The translations under genes and the position numbers were made by a program. A DNA stretch of 64,000 nt, taken from positions 17,115 through 81,114 of the forward strand of contig DFBZ01000147.1 in the NCBI GenBank assembly GCA_002366835.1. Direction: 5' to 3'. This DNA comes from Gammaproteobacteria bacterium UBA3067 (lineage in GTDB: Bacteria; Pseudomonadota; Gammaproteobacteria; Pseudomonadales; UBA3067). Below are positions 18,846 to 27,108 of this stretch, piece after piece. Every line of letters begins with the position of its first letter. The first letter of the stretch is position 1. The notes under the pieces are model-generated. The model was not told the origin of the DNA, made no database searches, and was given only the letters and a program-made list of their open reading frames with translations.

Positions 18846-19631
18846 TCAACGGGTGGCTTTCAGTAATTCAATAATTTTAGTATTTCCCTGGTTTTCCGCC
18901 CACATCAAGGCGGTTTTACCATTCTTGTCTTGAATCTTTGTATCGGCACCATATAACATTAACAAATTCACTATATCGTCGTGTCCTTCATATGCGCCTG
19001 CAATTATAGCGGTCCAGCCATCTTTGTCATTTGGTATGGCATCAATATTTGCGTTGTTTTCTAATAACATTTTGGCGATCGAATAAAAACCATATTTTGA
19101 TGCAAACATGAGCGATGTCCTTCCAAGTTTGTTTTTTGCATTTACATTCGCACCGCTTTTAATCAATACAGAAGCAACCTCTTCATTTCCTTCGGCAACA
19201 GAGATCATGAGCGGCGTCCATCCAATGCCGATTTGAGTATTACGAGTACTACTTGTTGAATATTCAACGTTTACCCCTGCATTGATCATCGCCTCAACCA
19301 AACGATGATCTCCAAATTTAGCCGCCGCAAACAGCAGAGATGCACTCCGTTTATTTATCTCTAATTCATAATCCATTAGAAGGCTTTGACATGCATCTTC
19401 TTCCGGTGTCTTGGCACATATCCCCGCTACTACTTGACAGTAATAATGAGCAACAAGCTGCGGGGTTTCCTTACCATCTGTCTTTGCCCTTTTTTCTGCC
19501 GATGGCATACATGCTTCATAAATCAACTGTTTAGTCGTGGGCTTACGAGGTGACTGACTAGGAGGCGCTGTTGTACAACCGCTTATTAATAGAAAAATGG
19601 ATAGTGTAAAAATTAACGTGTAGTTGTTCAC
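18846..19631 (-). CDS. Ankyrin-repeat lipoprotein
   Basis: About 261 residues. The GTG at 19631 is chosen as start: it has AGGAGA just upstream and leads straight into a lipoprotein signal (FLLISGC, lipobox Leu-Ile-Ser-Gly-Cys). The upstream in-frame ATG at 19676 lies within a group II intron relic. After a Pro/Ser-rich linker and a small Cys-containing helical region come four to five ankyrin repeats (GWTPLMISVAEGNEEVASVL, GRTSLMFASKYGFYSIAKML, GWTAIIAGAYEGHDDIVNLL, GKTALMWAENQGNTKIIELL). It is likely anchored in the envelope, with the repeats binding a protein partner in the periplasm. No neighbouring partner gene is evident. Confidence 0.88.
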   Translation of the reverse strand: MNNYTLIFTLSIFLLISGCTTAPPSQSPRKPTTKQLIYEACMPSAEKRAKTDGKETPQLVAHYYCQVVAGICAKTPEEDACQSLLMDYELEINKRSASLLFAAAKFGDHRLVEAMINAGVNVEYSTSSTRNTQIGIGWTPLMISVAEGNEEVASVLIKSGANVNAKNKLGRTSLMFASKYGFYSIAKMLLENNANIDAIPNDKDGWTAIIAGAYEGHDDIVNLLMLYGADTKIQDKNGKTALMWAENQGNTKIIELLKATR

Positions 19632-19662
19632 AATTACTCTCCTTTTGTGTTCTCTTTCACCG

Positions 19663-19738
19663 TCATGGTAGAACACCGCGTTGCCGAGGTGCCCCCATAT
19701 AGATCCGGACGTACGGAATTACCGCATCCGTCTCTTCA
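19663..19738 (-). mobile_element. Group II intron 3'-end relic (domains V and VI)
   Basis: Read on the minus strand, GAGACGGATGCGG then a short loop then CCGTACGTCCGGATCT folds as a domain V hairpin. It closely resembles bacterial group II introns, whose consensus begins GAGCCGG; here the catalytic AGC triad has become AGA. It is followed by GGGGGCACCTCGGCAACG and CGGTGTTCTACC, a domain VI-like stem with the CTACC branch-point context. No maturase ORF or 5' half is recognisable upstream, so this looks like an inactive 3' fragment. It ends about 30 bp before the ankyrin gene start. Confidence 0.62.
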
Positions 19739-19992
19739 ATAGTATCGTTGCCCGTGTAAAGCACAGAACCTCAATACCAATCCAAAGCAATGAGTCGTTT
19801 GCTCACGCGCATGGGTTGAATTCCGAAATATCTTAACATCTCTTTCACCCCTGACTAGGTGCAACTACGCCGCTGACTTCTTCGGTTTAACCATTTGTAC
19901 AGGCTATGAAATATATGGCTAAGACAAAAAATATAAAGACAGCCACTATATTATGAATAAAACAATTGGGCGTAATAGATAAAAGAGCAGTA

Positions 19993-20005
19993 ACTACCGG
20001 GTAGT
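19993..20005. repeat. 13-bp palindrome near the transposase relic
   Basis: ACTACCGGGTAGT is a perfect palindrome with a single central base. It lies 45 bp beyond the 3' end of the decayed Y1 transposase, where a REP-like sequence could be expected. Confidence 0.35.
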
Positions 20006-20050
20006 CATCAACAAAAAAACAAAGAAAGCATCACACCACAAGCAGGTGAT

Positions 20051-20390
20051 CTACCTTTTAGCACGGGATAAAACGACCCAGCCTAACCGTACAGCTTCTT
20101 CGAGCCCCCCTCCTTTAATCCAAGCAACAGATTCTTCGGCATTCCCCTTTTCAGATTGTTGCCTATTTTTCTTTTCCCTGAATTGCTCTAGAGAAGAAAG
20201 CGTACCCGCTGCATAAAAAAAGTACTTCTGGAAGTGAGAAGCGGAATCAATCCAGTTTTCAGGCTGATTACCTAAACGGCGCAAAATTGGCGGCAAATGG
20301 CTGTAGATAGCCCCGCGCTTATCTTCTCGAAGAGTGCCCCCGCCCTATCCACCAACTCAAAATAATCCTGCCGCGTAAATGGGATCCCTA
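20051..20390 (-). pseudogene. Decayed REP-associated (IS200-like Y1) transposase, C-terminal fragment
   Basis: Read on the minus strand, GIPFTRQDYFELVDRAG, then after a one-base frameshift near 20335 REDKRGAIYSHLPPILRRLG and QPENWIDSASHFQKYF. This is the characteristic C-terminus of REP-associated tyrosine transposases (pattern DYLELVDWTGR...DDKRGAI...LPPILQRL...QWL...HFE). The catalytic HUH and Tyr part is missing; an in-frame stop lies immediately upstream. The remaining ORF of 81 codons runs to 20051 with a charged tail. It is a non-functional relic whose end is about 110 bp from the dapC start. Confidence 0.72.
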
Positions 20391-20460
20391 ATCAAGTTCG
20401 CTCTCAAGTGGCGAAATAAAGCCCCTACAATTTTATCCAGACCTGTATTGCTCCTTCCGC

Positions 20461-20466
20461 TATAAT
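20461..20466 (+). promoter_or_regulatory. Putative -10 box for the dap cluster
   Basis: A perfect TATAAT 35 bp upstream of the dapC start. No strong -35 hexamer is visible at 16-18 bp, so this is a tentative promoter. Confidence 0.35.
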
Positions 20467-20501
20467 GCCGTCCCCAAGATTATTCGCTCGTAGCCAGAAC
20501 C

Positions 20502-21704
20502 ATGAACAACGACCTTCAACGCCTACAACCCTACCCTTTTGAAAAGCTCAACGCGCTGAAAGCTACGGTGTCACCACCGAGTGGGCTTTCTCCCATTTTG
20601 CTATCCATTGGTGAACCCAAGCACGCTGCACCTGCCCATGTATTGCAGGCACTCAGTGATGCCTTGCCCAAAGTCGCTCACTACCCCGCCACAAAGGGTT
20701 CGCCAGAATTGCGAGAGAGTATCGCAAGTTGGCTCATACAACGTTTTAACCTTGCTGCTGATTCGATAGATTCTGAACGGCATGTTTTGCCCGTTAGTGG
20801 CACTCGCGAGGCCCTGTTCGCCTTTGCGCAAGCGGTGGTCAACCGTGAGGCTGTGGCAAGTGGGGCGAAGCCCTATATCATGATGCCCAACCCGTTTTAC
20901 CAGATCTACGAAGGGGCGACCTTTTTGGCAGGCGCAACGCCCTTTTACTTGCCAAACAAAGGCATACAGCCGGATTTCGACAGTATTGACGAGGAAAGCT
21001 GGTCGAAGTGCCAGCTACTGTTTATCTGCTCGCCCTACAACCCCACTGGCGCGGTGATGCAGTTTGAAACCTTGAAGAAACTAATTGCTCTGGCCGATAA
21101 GCATGACTTTATCATTGCCAGTGACGAATGTTATTCCGAGATTTATTTAGATGAATCCCAGCCGCCCATGGGCTTGCTAGAAGCCTGCGCAAAACTTGGT
21201 CGCCATCAATATGAACGCTGCGTGGTGTTTCACAGCCTGTCGAAACGCTCAAACCTACCGGGCTTGCGCTCGGGATTTGTGGCCGGTGATGCCAGCGTTC
21301 TGAAGGACTTTTTGCTCTATCGCACTTACCACGGTTGCGCGATGCCTTTGCATCATCAAATCGCCAGCATTCACGCCTGGAATGATGAAAGTCACGTTAT
21401 CGAAAACCGCACTCTTTACCGAGAGAAATTTGCGCAATTTCAAGCGATAGCGGGGCAGCAGTTGTCGTTGGAGATACCGGAAGGCGGTTTTTATTTTTGG
21501 GCACAAACGCCCATTGATGATATCGAGTTTGCACAAAAACTTTACGTGAGAGAAAACATTACCGTTTTGCCGGGCCAATACCTTTCTCGGGAAATAGACG
21601 GCGAGAACCCTGGCAAAAATCGCATTCGCATGGCCTTGGTTGCCAGCACCGAAGAGTGCGCTGAAGCGGCACAACGCATTCAACGTTTTATGAGTACGAT
21701 ATAA
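20502..21704 (+). CDS. dapC: Succinyldiaminopimelate transaminase DapC
   Basis: PLP-dependent aminotransferase of the succinylase branch of lysine/diaminopimelate synthesis: it aminates N-succinyl-2-amino-6-ketopimelate using glutamate. It is 400 residues, class I fold. Visible are LSIGEPKHAAP at the N-terminus, YPATKGSPELRESIASWL, FICSPYNPTGAVM, ASDECYSEIYLDE (PLP-interacting Asp and Tyr) and the Schiff-base lysine in FHSLSKRSNLPGLRSGF. Context supports the assignment over other aminotransferases: dapD and dapE lie just downstream. The next start is 2 bp after its stop. Confidence 0.94.
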   Translation: MNNDLQRLQPYPFEKLNALKATVSPPSGLSPILLSIGEPKHAAPAHVLQALSDALPKVAHYPATKGSPELRESIASWLIQRFNLAADSIDSERHVLPVSGTREALFAFAQAVVNREAVASGAKPYIMMPNPFYQIYEGATFLAGATPFYLPNKGIQPDFDSIDEESWSKCQLLFICSPYNPTGAVMQFETLKKLIALADKHDFIIASDECYSEIYLDESQPPMGLLEACAKLGRHQYERCVVFHSLSKRSNLPGLRSGFVAGDASVLKDFLLYRTYHGCAMPLHHQIASIHAWNDESHVIENRTLYREKFAQFQAIAGQQLSLEIPEGGFYFWAQTPIDDIEFAQKLYVRENITVLPGQYLSREIDGENPGKNRIRMALVASTEECAEAAQRIQRFMSTI

Positions 21705-21706
21705 GC

Positions 21707-22051
21707 ATGGTGACACTTTACGGCATTAAAAATTGCGATACCGTCAAAAAAGCCCGGCGCTGGCTTGAACAGGCAGGCATCGATTACCAGTTTCATGATT
21801 TTCGCAGCGATGGCTTGGAAGCACATCAGGTGCAGAGCTGGGTGGATGTTTTAGGCTGGGAAAGCATACTGAATAAACGCAGCACAACTTGGCGTAAGCT
21901 GCCCGAAGACACTAAAAACTCCCTCGGTGAAAATAACCTTGTGAGCCTGCTTTTGGAGCAGCCCACCCTTATTAAACGCCCAGTGCTCGACAAGCAAGGC
22001 CAGATTCACCTTGGCTTTAAAGAAACCGATTACCAGCAAATTTTCAGCTAA
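21707..22051 (+). CDS. ArsC/Spx-family protein (YffB-like)
   Basis: A 114-residue thioredoxin-fold protein of the ArsC/Spx/YffB group. It starts with the strand MVTLYGIKNCDTVKKARRWL, which has the single conserved Cys10, and continues with FHDFRSDGL and KRSTTWRKL. Its role is uncertain: YffB proteins interact with glutathione but are not proven arsenate reductases. It lies between dapC and dapD with 2-bp and 14-bp gaps, the standard position for this gene in many gammaproteobacterial dap operons, where its contribution is not explained. Confidence 0.9.
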   Translation: MVTLYGIKNCDTVKKARRWLEQAGIDYQFHDFRSDGLEAHQVQSWVDVLGWESILNKRSTTWRKLPEDTKNSLGENNLVSLLLEQPTLIKRPVLDKQGQIHLGFKETDYQQIFS

Positions 22052-22065
22052 TTTAGGAGCAAAAC

Positions 22066-23100
22066 ATGACCGACTCATCCTTTTTCTGTGTGGCCTTTGG
22101 TGTTGGAACACAAAACGCTAAAAACGAATGGCTAGAAGTGTATTACCCCCAGCCACTTTTCCAGCCAGCAAAATCCCTGGTGGAAAAACTCGGCGCCATC
22201 GTGGGGTACGAAGGCGGCAACGCGGCCATTAGCATCGAAACAGAACAAGTTAGCGCCCTTTGCAAGGAGCTTGAGGCAGCCAAGATCGACACAGCATTGG
22301 TGGCACCTTTAGCGCAAAGTCAGCAGCCTTTAGTGTTAACCTTTATTGAAAAAGACAGCGCTCTTAGCAGCACCCCTGAAGCGTATTTAAAGCTACATTT
22401 AATCTCCCTACGCCATGTTAAACCCCACGGCACTAACTTAAGCGGCATTTTCCCTTTGCTGCCCAACGTGGCTTGGACTAATCAAGGCGCAGTCGATCTG
22501 ACAGAACTTCCACAGCGACAACTAGATTCCCGTTTGAAAGGTGAGCTACTGGAAGTCAGCTCGGTGGACAAATTCCCCAAAATGACGAACTACGTGGTGC
22601 CAACTGGGGTGCGCATTGCCCATACTGCCCGCGTGCGCTTAGGGGCTTATGTTGGCGAAGGCACCACGGTTATGCACGAAGGCTTTATAAACTTTAATGC
22701 CGGTACCGAAGGCACCAGTATGATAGAAGGCCGTATTTCGGCTGGTGTAGTGGTTGGCGAAGGCAGCGACCTTGGTGGCGGTTGCAGCACTATGGGCACC
22801 TTATCAGGCGGCAACAACGTGATTATTTCCGTAGGCAAAAATTGCTTATTGGGGGCTAACGCGGGCTTGGGCATTCCCCTTGGCGACCGTTGCACCATCG
22901 AAGCCGGTTTATACATCACTGCAGGCTCTAAAGTGAATTTGCTCGATGATAAAAACCAGTTAGTGAGCACCCTAAAAGCCAGCGAGTTGGCTGGAAAGTC
23001 TGACTTACTTTTCCGTCGTAACTCCCAAACTGGCACCATCGAGTGTAAAGCTAACCGCAGCGCTATCGCACTCAATGAAGAACTACACGCGCATAACTAA
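22066..23100 (+). CDS. dapD: Tetrahydrodipicolinate N-succinyltransferase DapD
   Basis: Transfers succinyl from succinyl-CoA to tetrahydrodipicolinate in the lysine/diaminopimelate pathway. It is 344 residues, the longer DapD type, with an N-terminal alpha/beta region and a C-terminal left-handed beta-helix made of hexapeptide repeats (VRLGAYVGEGTTVMHEGFIN, GRISAGVVVGEGSDLGGGCS, NVIISVGKNCLLGANAGLGI). GAGGAGC-like bases precede the ATG. The last bases overlap the extended ttcA frame, but not its likely start. Confidence 0.95.
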   Translation: MTDSSFFCVAFGVGTQNAKNEWLEVYYPQPLFQPAKSLVEKLGAIVGYEGGNAAISIETEQVSALCKELEAAKIDTALVAPLAQSQQPLVLTFIEKDSALSSTPEAYLKLHLISLRHVKPHGTNLSGIFPLLPNVAWTNQGAVDLTELPQRQLDSRLKGELLEVSSVDKFPKMTNYVVPTGVRIAHTARVRLGAYVGEGTTVMHEGFINFNAGTEGTSMIEGRISAGVVVGEGSDLGGGCSTMGTLSGGNNVIISVGKNCLLGANAGLGIPLGDRCTIEAGLYITAGSKVNLLDDKNQLVSTLKASELAGKSDLLFRRNSQTGTIECKANRSAIALNEELHAHN

Positions 23101-23113
23101 CGGCCGCTACAGC

Positions 23114-23935
23114 ATGAAAAGTAAATCGCAGTACGAATTTAACAAACTGCAAAAGAAAATACGCCGGGAAACCGGCAACGCCATCGTTGACTACAACATG
23201 ATTGAAGACAACGATGTGGTTATGGTGTGCTTGTCTGGCGGTAAAGATTCTTACACCCTGCTTGATATGCTGATGAGCCTGCAGCGTTCTGCGCCCATCA
23301 GCTTTGAACTGATCGCGGTCAATCTTGATCAAAAGCAACCGGGTTTTCCAGAAGAGGTACTGCCGGAATACCTCAGCAAGCTCGGTGTCAACTACCATAT
23401 TTTGGAGAAAGACACCTATAGCATCGTGCAGGAAAAGCTACCAGAAGGGAAAACCCAGTGCTCGCTGTGTTCGCGTCTGCGGCGTGGCTCACTTTATGGT
23501 TTCGCTGAAAAAATCGGTGCCACCAAGATTGCTCTGGGCCACCACCGTGACGATATTCTCGAAACCCTGTTTCTGAATTTGTTCTACGGTGGAAAGATGA
23601 AGGGAATGCCGCCCAAATTGCTTAGCGATGATAGGAAAAACATCGTGATCCGCCCCCTCGCCTACTGCCGCGAAAAGGATATTAGCCGTTATTCCGAAGA
23701 AAAAGGCTTCCCCATTATTCCCTGCACTTTGTGTGGTAGCCAGGCAAACTTGCAGCGCCAGGTCATAAAAGAAATGATGCAAGACTGGGATCAACAGCAC
23801 CCAGGTCGATTAGAAACCATGTTCACGGCAATGCAAAACGTTACGCCTTCGCACATGGCTGACCGTAAACTCTTCGATTTTGAAACACTCACCATCAGCG
23901 GGCGCGATCGCTTGCCTGTTCTGGAAGTAAAATAA
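23114..23935 (+). CDS. ttcA: tRNA 2-thiocytidine(32) synthetase TtcA
   Basis: ATP-dependent, Fe-S-containing enzyme that thiolates cytidine 32 of certain tRNAs. Visible: the PP-loop SGGKDSYTLLDML, the CSLCSRLRRG motif and the CTLCGSQANLQRQ motif whose cysteines hold the cluster, and GHHRDDILETLFLNLFYGG. The ATG at 23114 is chosen because the protein then begins MKSKSQYEFNKLQKK as in homologues; the alternative ATG at 23075 would overlap dapD. It is inserted between dapD and dapE, and its TAA is directly followed by the dapE ATG. Confidence 0.95.
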   Translation: MKSKSQYEFNKLQKKIRRETGNAIVDYNMIEDNDVVMVCLSGGKDSYTLLDMLMSLQRSAPISFELIAVNLDQKQPGFPEEVLPEYLSKLGVNYHILEKDTYSIVQEKLPEGKTQCSLCSRLRRGSLYGFAEKIGATKIALGHHRDDILETLFLNLFYGGKMKGMPPKLLSDDRKNIVIRPLAYCREKDISRYSEEKGFPIIPCTLCGSQANLQRQVIKEMMQDWDQQHPGRLETMFTAMQNVTPSHMADRKLFDFETLTISGRDRLPVLEVK

Positions 23936-25093
23936 ATGCCCGATCTCTTAAACGATGTTACCCAAGATACCCTTGCTCTCGCGAAAGATCTTATCTCCCG
24001 CCCCTCTGTCACTCCCGATGACCTCGGCTGCCAAGAGCTAATGATTTCTCGGCTTGAAAAAATCGGCTTTCAGATTGAGCGCTTACGCTTTGGAGAGGTG
24101 GACAACTTCTGGGCAAGACGGGGCACAGAAGAACCCGTTTTAGCCTTTGCTGGGCATACCGATGTGGTGCCCACAGGTGATGAAAAAAAATGGGCCACAC
24201 CGCCTTTCACTCCTACAGAAAAAGACGGCATGCTCTATGGCCGTGGCACCGCCGATATGAAAGGCAGCCTCGCCGCAATGGTAACGGCCTGCGAACGTTT
24301 TGTTGGCCAGCACCCTGACCACCAAGGTGCCATCGCCTTTTTAATCACCAGTGATGAAGAAGGCATTGCCACCCACGGAACAGTGAAAGTGGTGGAGCAC
24401 CTCGAAGCCCGTGGTGAAAAAATGCAGTGGTGCATAGTGGGTGAACCCTCCAGCACCAAACAGCTGGGTGATGTGGTTAAAAATGGTCGCCGTGGTTCCT
24501 TGGGTGCAAAAATGACAGTGCATGGTATTCAGGGCCACGTTGCCTACCCGCATTTAGCCGACAACCCCATTCACAAAGCCGCGCCCGCATTGGCAGAATT
24601 AGCACAATGCCAGTGGGATCAAGGCAATGAATTTTTTCCCGCCACTTCGTTTCAAATTTCTAATATTAACGGAGGCACCGGTGCGACCAATGTGATTCCT
24701 GGTGAGCTGGAAGTGATTTTCAACCTGCGCTTTTCAACCGCATTAACACCTGAAAACATTAAACAGCGTGCCTGTGAAATACTGGATAAACATCAACTCG
24801 ATTACCATATAGATTGGAATCTTAGCGGCCTGCCCTTTCTTACCGATACCGGCCCACTGCTGGATGCTACTCAAAAGGCCATCAAAATAGTCACCGGTAG
24901 AACGACCGAGCTTTCCACAGCGGGCGGCACCTCCGACGGCCGCTTTATCGCCCCCACGGGCACTCAGGTTATTGAACTGGGGCCATGCAATGCCACTATT
25001 CACAAAGTAGATGAGTCGGTAGAAATAAACGCGCTGGGAGAACTTTCCCTGGTTTACGAAGAAATCATGCGTGAACTACTGGCCTCCTCCTGA
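23936..25093 (+). CDS. dapE: Succinyl-diaminopimelate desuccinylase DapE
   Basis: Di-zinc M20-family hydrolase that removes succinate from N-succinyl-LL-diaminopimelate. It is 385 residues. Zinc ligands and catalytic residues are visible in FAGHTDVVPTGD, YGRGTADMKGSLAAM, ITSDEEGIATHG and CIVGEPSS, with the dimerisation-domain His in GIQGHVAYPHLADNP and the final metal His in GPCNATIHKVDE. It starts immediately after ttcA (no gap), so the two are almost certainly co-transcribed. Confidence 0.97.
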   Translation: MPDLLNDVTQDTLALAKDLISRPSVTPDDLGCQELMISRLEKIGFQIERLRFGEVDNFWARRGTEEPVLAFAGHTDVVPTGDEKKWATPPFTPTEKDGMLYGRGTADMKGSLAAMVTACERFVGQHPDHQGAIAFLITSDEEGIATHGTVKVVEHLEARGEKMQWCIVGEPSSTKQLGDVVKNGRRGSLGAKMTVHGIQGHVAYPHLADNPIHKAAPALAELAQCQWDQGNEFFPATSFQISNINGGTGATNVIPGELEVIFNLRFSTALTPENIKQRACEILDKHQLDYHIDWNLSGLPFLTDTGPLLDATQKAIKIVTGRTTELSTAGGTSDGRFIAPTGTQVIELGPCNATIHKVDESVEINALGELSLVYEEIMRELLASS

Positions 25094-25107
25094 GTGATAC
25101 AAACGTC

Positions 25108-26001
25108 ATGAGCCAAACTGTTAATAGCCCCTTGGTTTGCCCTGTTTGCAGAGAGGCTCTACAAAATAATGATCGCAGCTATTATTGCCCTCAGGGCCAC
25201 AGTTTTGATATTGCCCGCCAAGGCTATGTAAACTTATTACTCAGCCACCAGCGGCGCAGCAAACACCCTGGCGATAGCAAGGAGATGATCAAGGCCCGCC
25301 AGGCATTCTTGGCTGAAGGACATTATTTACCTATTTATACGGCGCTTGAACAACTCGCGCTCAAACACCTAAAGAACGTTGAAACTAACTCCCCCTTGCA
25401 AGTGGCTGATCTCGGCTGCGGTGAAGGCTACTATACCCACCAGCTGGATAAAGCATTACGCAAAGTACTGACTGAGCATAAAAATCCGCTTCAAACATGG
25501 GGAATTGATATTTCAAAAGACGCCATTATCAATGCCTGCAAGCATAACTCTAAGGTTAACTGGCTCATTGCGAACCTGAGTCAAACGCCTTTTGCTGACC
25601 ACAGCATGGATATGATAACCGTCTTATTTTGCCCCATAAATGCCCAGGAACTCGTAAGATTATTAAAACCCGGCGGCATTTTTATTTTTGTAAAACCAGA
25701 TGCTAAGCATTTAATACAACTGCGCGAACATATCTACTCAGATATTAAAGGCCAAGATGAAAACACGGCAATAGAAAAAACCACTGACAACCCAGTTCAT
25801 CACCCCCAACTAAAGCTGATTGATACCCAAGCACTTTTCCATTCCATAAGTCTGGATACACCAGAGTCCATTCAAGCGCTTTTCAAAATGACCCCTCACT
25901 ATTGGCGAAGTAAACCTGAAAAGCACAAGAAAATAGAACAACTGAGTCAATTAGACACCGATATATCGCTAAGCTTCTTTTGCTACCAAAGAGAGCATTA
26001 A
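25108..26001 (+). CDS. rlmA: 23S rRNA (guanine745-N1)-methyltransferase RlmA
   Basis: SAM-dependent methyltransferase of about 297 residues. The N-terminus has a zinc-binding module with CPVCREAL and YYCPQGHSFDIARQGYVNLL. SAM-binding motif I is VADLGCGEGYYTHQL, and LLKPGGIFIFVKPDAKHL is a later class I methyltransferase strand. The target G745 is inferred from family resemblance. It is the last gene of the dapC-rlmA run and overlaps the convergent BolA gene by 4 bp. Confidence 0.93.
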   Translation: MSQTVNSPLVCPVCREALQNNDRSYYCPQGHSFDIARQGYVNLLLSHQRRSKHPGDSKEMIKARQAFLAEGHYLPIYTALEQLALKHLKNVETNSPLQVADLGCGEGYYTHQLDKALRKVLTEHKNPLQTWGIDISKDAIINACKHNSKVNWLIANLSQTPFADHSMDMITVLFCPINAQELVRLLKPGGIFIFVKPDAKHLIQLREHIYSDIKGQDENTAIEKTTDNPVHHPQLKLIDTQALFHSISLDTPESIQALFKMTPHYWRSKPEKHKKIEQLSQLDTDISLSFFCYQREH

Positions 26002-26264
26002 GCCTCAGACGGTGCCTTAAGCTCCAAAGCCAGCGCATGCAGCCCTGCTTCAAACTCTTCAGATAACACCCCGTAAACCATCTGATGGCGCTTTACAGCC
26101 GACACGCCTTCAAACTTCTCGGCAACCGCCTTCACTCGAAAGTGCGTTTCTTTGCTGTCTGTATCCAAATGCCCGGCGTGAAGGTGGCTTTCGTTAATCA
26201 CCTCTAAGGCCGATGGATCTATGCCATTAGCAATTTTTTGCGCAATAATCTCTTCCATACCCAT
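25998..26264 (-). CDS. BolA-family protein
   Basis: About 88 residues when started at the ATG at 26264 (AGGCGG upstream); a longer in-frame extension has no family support. The single BolA/KH-like domain is clear: EVINESHLHAGH, THFRVKAVAEKFEG, then KRHQMVYGVLSEEF and LHALALELKAP. BolA proteins bind glutaredoxins and [2Fe-2S] clusters, and some act as transcription factors. Whether this is BolA proper or the IbaG type cannot be fixed by eye, though the RHQMVYGVL helix is closer to BolA. It is convergent with rlmA. Confidence 0.9.
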   Translation of the reverse strand: MGMEEIIAQKIANGIDPSALEVINESHLHAGHLDTDSKETHFRVKAVAEKFEGVSAVKRHQMVYGVLSEEFEAGLHALALELKAPSEA

Positions 26265-26790
26265 ATTAAAAATCCGCCTAAATAATATTGTATTGATCAT
26301 CCTAGAAACCTCAGTTGCACCCCGAGGGCATAAAGGTGCGAAAAAGATGTGCAAGATATTGGCGTGCATAGGAAATTTTCAAAGTTCGTACTCACCTTAT
26401 TGGGCGTAAGCGCCGTATACGGCTGGAGATGAGAACTTTTTAAAATTTTCTAGGTGCGGCAAGAGCTCGCCTAAAAGCGCCTACTGTCGGTGTGCAGAAT
26501 TTCGTACTCCAGCTGCGGTTTCTAGGACCAATGTGCAGCCAAGGTTACGCAGAAGTCAGCAAAGACTCAAGCGCCGTTTAAGCAAGGAGAATACCTTGGT
26601 TAAAAAACAACTTTTTCAAGCCAACCCTTCAGTAAATATTGATACTAGACATCTTCAGCACAAGCCGGTTACAAACTAAACCCGATTCACCCTCCAGATT
26701 TCGAATTATGGGTCTATCTTTAAAGAGTTAGTCATATAACCTGGCATGACAGCTTTATAACAATCAGTAAACTTTAATGATTAGTCATCT
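26265..26790. other. Non-coding gap upstream of the signalling genes
   Basis: About 530 bp with no supportable ORF. It should hold the divergent promoters of the BolA gene and of the 26791 gene. No named repeat, RNA or operator was recognised. Confidence 0.4.
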
Positions 26791-27108
26791 ATGAACCAAC
26801 TAAGAGTAAACGACATTACAGTCGGCATGGTCTGCGCCGCTGATATATTAAATAAGAATGGCCAGCTTCTTATCCCTGCAAACACATCAATTGAAGAGAA
26901 ACACCTGCGATTATTAAAAGCATGGGGCTTCACTGAACTCCCTATTATTAGTAGCAGTGAACCTGCCGCAAACCAAAGTACTACAGCCACCCCTCCAAGC
27001 ACTGAGAGCTTAGAGTGTCGCTTTAGACATAACACACCTTCCCTGCTCGCTGTCATTGAGATGAAAAAAATACTTGGCTCTGGCAAGTTTCTGAGGGGCG
27101 AAATGTGA
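26791..27108 (+). CDS. Small protein resembling an HD-GYP N-terminal segment
   Basis: A 105-residue soluble protein not assignable to a named family. Its first 55 residues (VGMVCAADILNKNGQLLIPA, EEKHLRLLKAWGFTELPI) resemble the short beta-hairpin module often found ahead of HD-GYP and related response domains. A Ser/Thr/Pro-rich linker and a short basic tail follow. It overlaps the HDOD gene by 4 bp (GTGA), so translation is probably coupled and the two products may act together. Confidence 0.72.
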   Translation: MNQLRVNDITVGMVCAADILNKNGQLLIPANTSIEEKHLRLLKAWGFTELPIISSSEPAANQSTTATPPSTESLECRFRHNTPSLLAVIEMKKILGSGKFLRGEM

